A stretch of 14,042 bases of DNA from Alphaproteobacteria bacterium. GTDB taxonomy: Bacteria > Pseudomonadota > Alphaproteobacteria > UBA828. Both the position numbers and the translations under genes were made by a program. The stretch covers positions 1 to 14,042 of the forward strand of contig JAUVWK010000030.1 of assembly GCA_030604165.1 (NCBI GenBank), given 5' to 3'. Below the pieces are notes generated by a model that did not search any database, was not told the DNA's origin, and was given only the letters and a program-made list of their open reading frames with translations. Positions 1 to 7,804 of the stretch are shown here, piece by piece; the first letter of the stretch is position 1; each line of letters starts with the position of its first letter.

Positions 1-145
1 AATACGACCGCTTCGACCTCAGGAGCGGACATTCGAAACGCTACGTCCGCTTTCCCGCGTTTGAAGTCTGCTTTGGGCTGAAGAGCAGACTCGATCCTAC
101 GGTAGGCCTAACTTCGGCTCCTGACCCAACTCGGACATTCCAATT
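1..145. repeat. Degenerate copy of a dispersed intergenic repeat (left copy)
   Basis: Positions 5-54 match 3131-3180 without gaps at 43 of 50 bases in the same orientation. Two hairpins are visible: AGCGGAC at 24-30 pairs with GTCCGCT at 45-51, and AGTCTGCT at 65-72 pairs with AGCAGACT at 84-91. The copy ends near TGACCC (122-127) followed by GGACATT (133-139). Read on the minus strand, relatives of this element give peptides beginning like MSALGQ, often mis-annotated as proteins in Bradyrhizobium-like genomes (recalled knowledge, not searched here). It lies 3' of the cyclase gene. No gene was recognised in 146-264. Confidence 0.6.
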
Positions 146-264
146 GATGCATCGAATCGAATTTGCGCCTGGATTCAGCAATGACCGGTTAGCGGCCTAG
201 TGGGCGCGCTGCGAGAGCCAAGCTCATTTGATGTCGAGCACGTGGGTGAGGCGCCACAGCTTGA

Positions 265-1935
265 TCATTCCGTTAGTTTAGCTGCTGCATCCTCAAGGAC
301 CCTGATCGCCAATTCCTTCGCATCACTATCGAGCTTTCCAAGATCTATCGTCAGTTGGAGGCCGCCCTGTTCGTGACGAATGACCCGCCCTTCTTCCAAG
401 AGGTCATCGTAAATACCGATCACCTTGTAGCTCTGCACCGGCCGAGGAATGCCTTTCAGCGTCAATGTGCTCTGTTGTTCAGCGTGGACTACGTCCTTGA
501 CCTGTGAATAAGTCTCACCCGCCAAGAGTATGCCACCCGCTTCGGCGCGTGTTTGAAGCCTCGCCGCCAAGTTTACTTCATTGCCCACGACCGTATAGTC
601 CATGCGATCCTGGCTGCCGAAGTTTCCGACCGTGCAGTACCCGGTGTTGATACCGATGCGAAGTTCGAAGGTCCGATCGAGCCCGCGTTCCCACCAGTCC
701 TCTTGTAACTCCCGCATGCGCAGCTGCATGGCGATGGCCATCCGAACGCAGGCAGTCGCGTCTTCTTTGACACCCTTGCTTTCGGGATCGCCGAAAAATG
801 CCAGGATGGCGTCGCCGATGAACTTGTCGATGGTCGCCCCGTGGGCAAGCGCGATCTTCGACATCTCGGTTAGGTACTGGTTCAACAGGCTGGTCAGCTC
901 CTCGGATTCGAGGCTGTCGGCGGTCGCCGTGAAATCGACTATATCGGAGAAAAAGACGGTGAGCTTCTTGCGCTTCGAGGCTACCTCGACATTCTGCTCG
1001 CCGGAAAAGATCGAGTCATAAACTTGCGGTGACACGAATTTGGCGAGCTTCCCGGACAGCGCCTCGAGCGTCGCCGTCTTTTCTGCCAGCGCCTCCTGGT
1101 GCCGCTTCAACTCTGTGATGTCGGTATAGACCGACGCGATCCCGCCGTCGGCGGTCTTACGCTCGTTAATTTGGAGCCAGCGGCCATCGGCGAAGTGCTG
1201 CTCGATCGACTCGCGCGGCTGCCGGCGCATCGCCTTGCGTTGTTCGATATAGGCCTCAAACTGCTCGTCGGCGATATCGGGAAACATCCGCTTCGCCTGG
1301 GCCGCGCTCATGATGTCCCAGAACAGCGCGCCCGGCCGGATCATGTCGGCCACGTCCGCGCCGGCGGCCTCAGCGAAATAGCCGCGATAGTTGCTATTGC
1401 AGACGATGATTCGGTCGTCTCGGTCGAACAGCACGATCCCCTCGGAGATCGATTCGAGCGCGTCAACCAGTTGCTGCTGTGCGCGCTCGGCGTGTTCCTG
1501 GGCGGTCTTGAGGCGCTGCTCGGCCAATTTGCGCGCGGTGATGTTGCGCACTGCGCCGATCAGCCGGACCGCCCGGCCGCCGTCGTCGCGGATGCAGATT
1601 CCGTGATCGGCGATCCAGATGCAATCGCCGGTCTTCCGTAGGATGCGGTATTCGCAGGTCAGTTTCTCCGCATCGCCCTTGAAGTGCTGGATCAGAGCGG
1701 CGCGATAGGCGGCGAAGTCGTCGGGGTGGACGCACTCTTTCCAGTCCTCGGCAGAGAGTTCACCCGCCGCCAGGCCGATGATCGCGTTGAGCTCTTTTGA
1801 AACGTCGAGCGCGTTGCTCTCGATATCCCAGTCGTAGAGGCGCTCGGTGGTCGCCTCCATCGCCAGGGCGTAACGACGCTCGCTCTCGCGCAGCGCATCT
1901 TCTGTCGAACCGGATTGGGGGGATGCCATAATCAT
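265..1935 (-). CDS. PAS-PAS class III (IIIb-type) adenylate/guanylate cyclase
   Basis: This 556-residue protein should make a cyclic nucleotide (probably cAMP) from the NTP in response to a signal sensed by PAS domains. No membrane segment is visible, so it is probably cytoplasmic. PAS 1 with its PAC motif spans about residues 15-137, PAS 2 about 155-278, a short helical linker 278-300, and the cyclase domain about 322-508. The two metal-binding aspartates are D331 (FFSDIVDFT) and D375 (KFIGDA). K371 is the likely base-contacting lysine, and N455 and R459 (VNLAAR) are the transition-state pair. The position usually Asp in class IIIa is T448 (DYTVVG), a class IIIb trait; some IIIb enzymes respond to bicarbonate. 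The start at 1935 has only a weak GAG upstream; the Met two codons later is an equal candidate. It stands alone, with no partner gene beside it. The class is confident; the signal and product are not. Confidence 0.93.
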   Translation of the reverse strand: MIMASPQSGSTEDALRESERRYALAMEATTERLYDWDIESNALDVSKELNAIIGLAAGELSAEDWKECVHPDDFAAYRAALIQHFKGDAEKLTCEYRILRKTGDCIWIADHGICIRDDGGRAVRLIGAVRNITARKLAEQRLKTAQEHAERAQQQLVDALESISEGIVLFDRDDRIIVCNSNYRGYFAEAAGADVADMIRPGALFWDIMSAAQAKRMFPDIADEQFEAYIEQRKAMRRQPRESIEQHFADGRWLQINERKTADGGIASVYTDITELKRHQEALAEKTATLEALSGKLAKFVSPQVYDSIFSGEQNVEVASKRKKLTVFFSDIVDFTATADSLESEELTSLLNQYLTEMSKIALAHGATIDKFIGDAILAFFGDPESKGVKEDATACVRMAIAMQLRMRELQEDWWERGLDRTFELRIGINTGYCTVGNFGSQDRMDYTVVGNEVNLAARLQTRAEAGGILLAGETYSQVKDVVHAEQQSTLTLKGIPRPVQSYKVIGIYDDLLEEGRVIRHEQGGLQLTIDLGKLDSDAKELAIRVLEDAAAKLTE

Positions 1936-1984
1936 CTCGTACCGCGTTCGCGGCTATTTCGCTGAGGCCCGGAAGCTCGCAGAT

Positions 1985-2002
1985 TGACCCGAGGCAGACA
2001 TT
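1985..2002. repeat. Possible end fragment of the dispersed repeat
   Basis: TGACCC at 1985-1990 followed by GACATT at 1997-2002 resembles the end of the left repeat copy (122-139) and the TGACCC at 3247-3252. The minus-strand reading here contains MSASGQ, close to the MSALGQ-like reading of other copies. It is short, so chance similarity cannot be excluded. Confidence 0.3.
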
Positions 2003-2131
2003 AATCGGTTTATCGGGTTCCGCACGGGTGTGAGGCGGACGCCGATTGCGGTTCGTCGATGTCGGGTTCCGTCGCGGCCGTTGCAGCCGTTAACATTAGC
2101 GTCGGTGAGCCTGCGGCAAACTCGATGGCGT

Positions 2132-2338
2132 TTAGTTCTTTGCGGCCGCTTTCTCCGCATCAACCTTCTCGGCGGCTTCCCTGTCGGCCGCCTCTTTGGC
2201 CAAGCGGAGGGCCCGCAGCCTCGCCACCTGTTCCGCTGTCTCCTGCCGCGCTTTTTCCTTTTTCTTCAGGACCTGCTTGTCCTTCTTCTGGGTTGCAGCG
2301 AACTGTTCCTCGGCCCTCAATTTTACTGACATCCGCAT
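2132..2338 (-). CDS. Small Lys/Ala/Glu-rich, predicted coiled-coil protein, function unknown
   Basis: This 68-residue protein is almost entirely charged residues and alanine (KKDKQVLKKKEKARQ, then repeated EAADREAAEKVDAEK) with no Pro or Gly, so it is expected to form one long helix or coiled coil. It has no signal peptide, membrane segment or metal motif. I recall short proteins of this appearance in rhizobial genomes annotated as hypothetical, but assign no function. The first ATG (2338) is chosen because a GAGG lies about 9 bases upstream; a second ATG two codons in is less well placed. It is transcribed in the same direction as the cold-shock gene upstream, separated by 276 bp, so it is probably not in a tight operon. 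The 276 bp hold a weak GC-rich hairpin (GGCGGG 2374-2379 with CCCGCC 2389-2394) and nothing else recognised. Confidence 0.72.
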   Translation of the reverse strand: MRMSVKLRAEEQFAATQKKDKQVLKKKEKARQETAEQVARLRALRLAKEAADREAAEKVDAEKAAAKN

Positions 2339-2614
2339 TTCGGTAATCCTCTGCTTTGGTTCGAGGTGTCACGGGCGGGTACTTTCATCCCGCCGCGCAG
2401 GCAGGTCGGCCCGCAGGCTGGTGCGCAAGGTCGGCGACAACCGGGCGTATCGCGCCGTTTATTTCATTGTTCGTCGTATTTACTGTTGCCGAAGGGATGA
2501 CGGCGGATCGGTTCGTCCGCCTCCTTCAGTCCGTCAGGCGAACGTTGAAGGTCGCGTCGCCGACGGCGAGCGGCGACCGCCCCCAACGGGAGTTGGAGGC
2601 AGTGCCTTGCGCGG

Positions 2615-2824
2615 TTATTCGATTACGGACAGGTTCTCGGCGGAAGATTTGCCGTTCTGTCCGGGCTGAAGTTCATAGGAGACCTTCTGCCCTTCGCTAA
2701 GCGAATTCAGTCCGGCGTGCTCAACCGCCGAAATGTGGACGAAAGCGTCTTTTGAGCCGTCTTCCGGCTCGATGAACCCGAAACCCTTGGCCGGGTTGAA
2801 CCACTTTACGGTACCAGTAGCCAT
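2615..2824 (-). CDS. Cold-shock domain protein (CspA family)
   Basis: A 69-residue single-domain cold-shock protein that binds single-stranded RNA/DNA and acts as an RNA chaperone in the cytoplasm. The sequence shows the full fold: GTVKWFN at 4-10, RNP1 KGFGFI at 13-18 and RNP2 DAFVHI at 26-31, with the nucleic-acid-stacking aromatics W8, F15, F17, F28 and H30. Length is typical for the family. The start at 2824 is supported by a GAGG (CCTC at 2833-2836 on the plus strand) 8 bases upstream. The divergent region up to the hyu genes could hold its 5' leader, but no cold-box element was recognised. Whether this paralogue is cold-induced cannot be told; alphaproteobacteria usually carry several, some growth-phase regulated. 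Confidence 0.96.
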   Translation of the reverse strand: MATGTVKWFNPAKGFGFIEPEDGSKDAFVHISAVEHAGLNSLSEGQKVSYELQPGQNGKSSAENLSVIE

Positions 2825-3443
2825 AGTTATTTCCTCTAACAGGTGTCGTGGTTCCGCGCCTCACACCGTGTGACGGCACGGTTGGTTTAACGTCCACATT
2901 GTCAGGGGATAACTAAACTAATCGGCGTACCGGCCATTCAGATAGCACCAAACGAATGCAACACGTGTGCGGGATACATAGATAATATCCCGAAGAAGTC
3001 AATGACCCGCGAGGCCCGACGGGGATAGCCCGTGCATCGGTGCTAAGTTTGTTGCGAACGTTATTCTGTGAAGAGGCACTCAAATGTCCCATCTTGGCTA
3101 CAAGCGGTAGTTCGGACAGGTCGCAAGCTGCGACCGCTTTGACCCCCAGAGCGGACATTCGAGACGCGACGTCTGCTTTCTGCCGATTTTCGTCCGCTCT
3201 ACCTTCAGTAGGCGACATTCTGGACAAGGCTGGGAATGTCTCAAGTTGACCCAGAGCCGACCTCACCCGTCTACCCTGATGGACTCGAATCCCATATCAA
3301 TGTCTCCTCTGCTAGCGCAGCAAGCTGATACAGCCTAACATCATCGTGACCGGTGATTGTTTCGAGGAGATGCGGAAGAAACACCGGCCTCGATGACAGG
3401 CGCGGAGCAACGAGCAATCTTCCTGACGCAGCAGGCGATCGCC
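2825..3443. other. Gene-free 619-bp divergent intergenic region
   Basis: This stretch lies between the cold-shock gene (minus) and the hyuA-like gene (plus), so promoters for both should be here. No convincing -35/-10 pair or operator was recognised by eye. It contains the right copy of the dispersed repeat (about 3119-3260). A 117-codon minus-strand frame at 2913-3266 reads through the repeat and is judged not to be a gene. Confidence 0.6.
3119..3260. repeat. Dispersed intergenic repeat (right copy) with hairpins
   Basis: Positions 3131-3180 match 5-54 at 43 of 50 bases without gaps. The hairpin equivalent to 24-30/45-51 is kept (AGCGGAC at 3150-3156 with GTCTGCT at 3171-3177), where the one base change leaves a G-U pair. 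An additional stem GGTCGC 3119-3124 with GCGACC 3130-3135 flanks it. The copy ends near TGACCC at 3247-3252. The paired ends and preserved stem suggest a structured repeat and not a coding remnant. Confidence 0.6.
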
Positions 3444-5516
3444 ATGAAATTTGCGGTAGACACGGGAGGCACGTTCACCGACCTGGTGGTACAGGGGGAC
3501 AACAGTGATATCCGGCTGTACAAGTCGGCCACCACCCCGGACGACCCCGCTGCGGGTGTACTCGCTACGTTCGAACTGGCCGCGCGGGACATCGGTATAG
3601 ACCGCGCAGAACTACTCGACCGGGGCGATATGTTCATTTACGGCACCACCCGTTCCACCAACGCGATCGTTACCGGCACGACAGCAAAGACCGCCTTTCT
3701 GACCACGGACGGTCATCCCGACATCTTGGTGATCCGCGAGGGTGGGAAGACCGAACCCTTTAATTTCACGATGCCCTATCCGAAACCGTACGTTCCGCGC
3801 TCGCTTACCTTCGAGGTGCCCGAACGCCTGGCGTATGACGGTGCGGTGGTCGAACCATTGGACGAGATGGTCGTCATCGCGCACATCCGGACGATCGAGA
3901 GAATGGGGGTGGAAGCAGTCGCCGTCTGCTTCCTGTGGTCCATGGTCAACCCCATTCACGAGCTGCGGGTGGCGCAGCTGCTGAAAGAGCATTTGCCGGG
4001 CGTTCCTTACACGCTATCTCACGTGCTCAATCCATCGCTGCGCGAATATCGGCGCGCTTCTTCAGCCTGTATCGACGCCTCGCTCAAGCCGCTCCTCGGT
4101 GCCCACCTCCGCGACCTTGAAAGCCGCCTGCGGGAGGCCGGTTTTCATGGCCGAGTTCTGATGATTACTTCGCAAGGCGGTGTGATGGAAGCCATGGACA
4201 TGGCCAGAACGCCAATTCACTCGGTCAATTCTGGTCCGGCGATGGCGCCGGTCGCGGGCCGCTTCTACGCCGAGGCCGATGCCGCCTCGGATACGGTTGT
4301 CGTCACGGATACTGGCGGAACAACGTTTGACGTGAGCCTTGTCCGCAAGGGTCGAATCCCGTGGACCCGGGAAACCTGGATAGGCCAACCCTACCTGGGC
4401 GATATGACCGGCTTTCCGTCGGTCGACGTGAAAAGCATCGGCGCCGGCGGCGGTAGCATCGCCTGGGTTGACGAAGGCGGGCTTTTGCATGTCGGGCCAC
4501 AGAGCGCTGGTGCCGTGCCAGGCCCCGTATGTTACGGGCAAGGTGGAATCGAGCCGACTGTGACAGACGCGGCGGTCGTAGTGGGCTATATCGATCCCGG
4601 CTACTTCTTGGGCGGCGCCATGGCGCTCGACAAAGAGGCAGTGGTTAATACGATCCGGACCAGGGTGGCGGAAAGACTCGACCTCATGGTCGAAGAGGCG
4701 GCAGCAGCAGTGCTGAATGTCATGTCGGAAAATATGGTCCATGCCATCGAGGACATTACGGTCAATCAAGGCATCGATCCCCGAAACGCTGTTCTGGTGG
4801 GCGGCGGTGGCGCCGCGGGGTTGAATGCGGCTGCTATCGCGAGGCGCCTAGGCTGCCGTCTGGCCGTCATTCCCGATGTCGCGGCCGCGTTGAGTGCGGC
4901 AGGCGCGTTGATGTCTGACCTGCGCGCGGAGTTCAGCACCACCCAATTCACCACAAGCGATGGGTTCGATTTCGATAGTATCAACGGTGTGCTCCAAATT
5001 CTCGAGGGCAAATGCCGCGAGTTTATCGAGGGTCCCGGCGCTGATTCAAAGGATCAAGCCATCGAGTTCACCGCAGAGGCGCGGTATCCTCACCAGATTT
5101 GGGAAATTGAGATACCGGTGCGCGATAGCCGTTTTTCCACCGAGGCGGATGTCGCTGAGCTCGTTGAAACGTTTCATGCAACCCACGACGATATGTTTGC
5201 AATTTCGGACCCAGGGTCGCCGATCGAGATTGTAAGCTGGCGAGCCAACGTACGTTGTGGCCTCAGAGACCGCGCGGCCGCGTGGTCAGTGGTGGAGTCG
5301 GACAGCGCTGCAAGCCCGCCACTTAGCAGGCGCTGTTACTTCTCGGATATCGGAACGGTTGATGCTCCGGTTCTGCGGCTGGAGTCGATGGCGCGAAACG
5401 TCGTTGTGGAAGGACCGGCGTTGATAGAATCCTCTTTCACCACCTTGGTCATCGAGCCAGGTGCCACAGCCGTGCGCAGAGCCACCGGCAGCTTGATCAT
5501 CACGCCGGCTAGTTAA
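3444..5516 (+). CDS. hyuA: Hydantoinase/oxoprolinase family subunit A (HyuA-like)
   Basis: A 690-residue ATP-binding subunit of the hydantoinase A/oxoprolinase family; with subunit B it hydrolyses cyclic amides (hydantoins, N-methylhydantoin, 5-oxoproline) using ATP, or in related enzymes carboxylates ketones. ASKHA-type phosphate-binding motifs are present: DTGGTFTD at 6-13 and DTGGTTFDVSL at 289-299. Family motifs also present are GTTRSTNAI at 67-75, EYRRASS at 201-207, SGPAMAPVAG at 263-272, GAGGGSIAWVD at 333-343 and GPQSAGAVPGPVCYGQGG at 351-368. No signal peptide, so cytoplasmic. ATG 3444 is chosen because families start directly before VDTGGTFTD; the frame is open upstream to a TTG at 3357 and an ATG at 3393 (719 or 707 residues), and none has a strong ribosome site. 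The B subunit follows after 38 bp, surely as one transcript. Substrate is not predictable from motifs. Confidence 0.93.
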   Translation: MKFAVDTGGTFTDLVVQGDNSDIRLYKSATTPDDPAAGVLATFELAARDIGIDRAELLDRGDMFIYGTTRSTNAIVTGTTAKTAFLTTDGHPDILVIREGGKTEPFNFTMPYPKPYVPRSLTFEVPERLAYDGAVVEPLDEMVVIAHIRTIERMGVEAVAVCFLWSMVNPIHELRVAQLLKEHLPGVPYTLSHVLNPSLREYRRASSACIDASLKPLLGAHLRDLESRLREAGFHGRVLMITSQGGVMEAMDMARTPIHSVNSGPAMAPVAGRFYAEADAASDTVVVTDTGGTTFDVSLVRKGRIPWTRETWIGQPYLGDMTGFPSVDVKSIGAGGGSIAWVDEGGLLHVGPQSAGAVPGPVCYGQGGIEPTVTDAAVVVGYIDPGYFLGGAMALDKEAVVNTIRTRVAERLDLMVEEAAAAVLNVMSENMVHAIEDITVNQGIDPRNAVLVGGGGAAGLNAAAIARRLGCRLAVIPDVAAALSAAGALMSDLRAEFSTTQFTTSDGFDFDSINGVLQILEGKCREFIEGPGADSKDQAIEFTAEARYPHQIWEIEIPVRDSRFSTEADVAELVETFHATHDDMFAISDPGSPIEIVSWRANVRCGLRDRAAAWSVVESDSAASPPLSRRCYFSDIGTVDAPVLRLESMARNVVVEGPALIESSFTTLVIEPGATAVRRATGSLIITPAS

Positions 5517-5542
5517 CCGCGAAAATACGGTCGAATGTGATT

Positions 5543-5547
5543 GGAGG
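5543..5547 (+). promoter_or_regulatory. Ribosome binding site deciding the hyuB start
   Basis: GGAGG lies 7 bases before ATG 5555. It supports that start over the in-frame GTG at 5537, inside whose reading it would fall. Confidence 0.8.
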
Positions 5548-5554
5548 CGGACCG

Positions 5555-7366
5555 ATGAAGGCGCCAGCAGAGCGAGCGAACAATAAGATCGTCCTAGACG
5601 GCGTTCAGCTTGCAATCATTAACAAGCGGCTTGAGACCATCTGCACCAAGATGGCGAACACGCTGCTGCGGACAGGCCGCTCGGGAGTCCTAAACAGCGC
5701 GCGCGACTTCTCATGCGTCATCGTAACCGCAGAAGACGAGCTGCTTTGCGTCAACGAGGTTCTGCCGATACATGTGTTGAGCGGTCCCGACATCATGTCG
5801 AGGACGATGAAGGAGTTTCACCCCAACCTTAAGCGGGGCGACGCCTACTTACACAACTCGCCATACCACGGCAATTCTCACCCGGCCGATCACACGATCC
5901 TTGTCCCCGTGATCGACGATGATGGTGTTCACCATTTCACGGTGCTGGCGAAGGCACATCAAGCGGATTGCGGCAACTCCATTCCAACGACCTATATGGC
6001 TAGCGCGCGGGATGTGTATCACGAAGGCGCGCTGATTTTTCCGGCCGTAAAGGTGCAGGAGAATTACAAGAACGTCGATGACATCATCCGTATGTGCCAG
6101 ATGCGGTTCCGCGTGCCGGAGCAGTGGTGGGGCGACTTTTTGGCGACTCTGGGCTCAGCACGCATCGGCGAGCGGGAACTGCAGGTGCTGGCTGAGGATG
6201 TAGGCTGGGAGACGCTTCACACGTTTGCCCGCCAATGGTTCGATTACAGCGAACAGCGCATGAAGGCTGCGCTCCGCAAGATGCCGGCCGGTCGTTCCAC
6301 GGCGACGACCAAGCATGATCCTTTTCCCGGTGCGCCTGACGGCATCCCGGTCAAAGTCACGGTGGACGTGAGCCCGGACAAACCCATGATTGAGGTGGAC
6401 TTGAGGGACAATCCGGACACTTATCCCTGTGGCTTGAACCTGAGCGAGGCCTGCGCTCGCACTGCCGCTATGATTGGAGTTTTCAACAGCATCGACCCTA
6501 CAGTGCCACCCAATGCGGGGAGTTCACGCCGGATACAAGTTCATCTACGTGAGGGTAGCTGCGTAGGCATCCCCCGACATCCGACGAGCTGTTCTGTCGC
6601 AACAACAAACTTGGCCGATCGCGTTGGCAACGCGACGGCGCGCGCCATCGCCGAGCTTGCCGAAGGCTACGGCATGGCAAGCACAGGCTGTATTCTGCCG
6701 CCCAGCACTGGCGTCATATCTGGCTGTGATCCGCGCACCGACAAGCTCTTTGTCAACCAGTTGTTCGTCGGTTGGGGTGGTGGCGCAGCCGCCCCTCATA
6801 CCGATGCTTGGCTTTCCGTCGGCCACATCGGCAATTCCGGTTTGTCCTACCAGGACAGCATTGAACTTAATGAATTGCGCTTTCCGATACGCTTCAGACG
6901 GCGGCTATGCATTGTTGATTCGGGAGGTGCTGGACGCACGAAGGGCGGTGAAGGCTTCTACGTTGAATTCGGTCCAATTGATTGCGAAATGGCAGTCGCA
7001 TACACGAGCGACGGAAATATCAACGCCCCCGAAGGAGTACGCGGAGGATTGTCAGGTGGCGCGGCGCGCCAATACACGCGCGACCTAGAGGGTAATCTTC
7101 AAGAGGTTGACGCCTGCACGCAGGTGGTACTGAACCCTCGGGAGAATATTGTGTCTATTTCCTGCGGCGGTGGTGGTTATGGCTCGCCGCTTGAGCGGGA
7201 TGCCCGCCGCGTCGCGATGGACGTGCTCGAAGGCTGGGTTTCGGCGGAAAAGGCGCGGTCGCGCTACGGCGTCGTATTGAACGAAGACACCACCGTCGAT
7301 GAGACTGCGACCAAGATCCTACGTCGCACGATAAAGAGCACACGAAGCGCCGCACCGAGTGATTGA
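5555..7366 (+). CDS. hyuB: Hydantoinase/oxoprolinase family subunit B (HyuB-like)
   Basis: A 603-residue catalytic partner of the A subunit, forming the HyuAB ATP-dependent cyclic-amide hydrolase. Motifs characteristic of the hydantoinase B family are visible: SARDFSCVI at 48-56, NSPYHGNSHPADH at 101-113 (Asp and His candidates for metal binding), AHQADCG at 134-140, a Gly-rich GWGGGAAAPHTDAW at 406-419, DSGGAGRTKGGEG at 455-467 and VRGGLSGGAA at 495-504, ending in the usual GGGGYG plus a helical tail. Most family members read NDPY..G.H and AHW.D.GG at the first two sites, so this one is somewhat divergent (NSPY, AHQADCGN), which may mark a different substrate group. It follows hyuA by 38 bp and has a strong ribosome site. 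Third positions look less GC-rich here than in the importer operon downstream, suggesting a separate origin. Confidence 0.93.
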   Translation: MKAPAERANNKIVLDGVQLAIINKRLETICTKMANTLLRTGRSGVLNSARDFSCVIVTAEDELLCVNEVLPIHVLSGPDIMSRTMKEFHPNLKRGDAYLHNSPYHGNSHPADHTILVPVIDDDGVHHFTVLAKAHQADCGNSIPTTYMASARDVYHEGALIFPAVKVQENYKNVDDIIRMCQMRFRVPEQWWGDFLATLGSARIGERELQVLAEDVGWETLHTFARQWFDYSEQRMKAALRKMPAGRSTATTKHDPFPGAPDGIPVKVTVDVSPDKPMIEVDLRDNPDTYPCGLNLSEACARTAAMIGVFNSIDPTVPPNAGSSRRIQVHLREGSCVGIPRHPTSCSVATTNLADRVGNATARAIAELAEGYGMASTGCILPPSTGVISGCDPRTDKLFVNQLFVGWGGGAAAPHTDAWLSVGHIGNSGLSYQDSIELNELRFPIRFRRRLCIVDSGGAGRTKGGEGFYVEFGPIDCEMAVAYTSDGNINAPEGVRGGLSGGAARQYTRDLEGNLQEVDACTQVVLNPRENIVSISCGGGGYGSPLERDARRVAMDVLEGWVSAEKARSRYGVVLNEDTTVDETATKILRRTIKSTRSAAPSD

Positions 7367-7804
7367 GCTGCAGGGCGGAGGGGTAGCGGAGCGGCGCGCT
7401 TGCACCAAGGTATTCGAGCACCTCCCGAGCGGGTTACACGCGGCAGCTCCTTGAGACCATAGCCTTATCCAAGTTCGACCGGGAGCTGGATCGAGAGCGC
7501 CAGCGTGGACGACCACTGAGGCCGCCGTTTCCACCGACGCGATCGCCGCCGACGCAGCTTGACCCTATCCGCTCGGGCCACTTACAGTCTTTGAGTTGCA
7601 ATCGATGTCGGAGTTGACGGCGGGCTTGCGTCCCGTCCGACGCTGCGGCGACGAAATTGTTCAACAGGCGCCATGGGAGGGAAGGCGGCGGGAGGCCAAG
7701 ACACGACAATGCCATCGCGCGACAAGCGAAGCAGACGCGGCCATAGAGCCAGGTGACGGCGCTCCTGCAGCCGGGAGATGGACGAATAACCAGGAGAAAA
7801 TCAG
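7367..7804. other. Gene-free 438-bp region before the importer operon
   Basis: No convincing gene was found; the frames at 7434-7715 (minus) and 7596-7808 (plus) have Arg/Ser-rich compositions typical of non-coding GC-rich DNA and no recognisable domain. The promoter of the importer operon should lie here, but no clear sigma-70 or sigma-54 promoter, operator or hyuB terminator could be read. A short imperfect hairpin (CTCC..GGAG, about 7762-7777) precedes the ribosome site. Confidence 0.5.
7792..7797 (+). promoter_or_regulatory. Ribosome binding site of the binding-protein gene
   Basis: AGGAGA lies 7 bases before ATG 7805, the strongest ribosome site of the operon, consistent with high expression of the binding protein. 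Confidence 0.8.

Noticed and set aside
2374..2394. GGCGGG/CCCGCC hairpin upstream of the small helical gene
   Set aside because: Six pairs with a nine-base loop are expected by chance in this base composition and no regulatory context supports it.
2913..3266. 117-codon minus-strand frame between cold-shock gene and hyuA
   Set aside because: It reads through the dispersed repeat (MSALG-like segment) and has no domain; such frames are a recurring annotation artefact.
3357..3443. N-terminal extension of HyuA from TTG 3357 or ATG 3393
   Set aside because: The family starts right before VDTGGTFTD, and the upstream residues show no ribosome site or motif; kept as an alternative only.
4062..4769. 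235-codon minus frame
   Set aside because: Antisense shadow of hyuA with no recognisable motif.
7385..7412. Sigma-54-like promoter (GG..TTGC) before the importer operon
   Set aside because: The spacing between GG and GC is 12 or 7, not the required 10.
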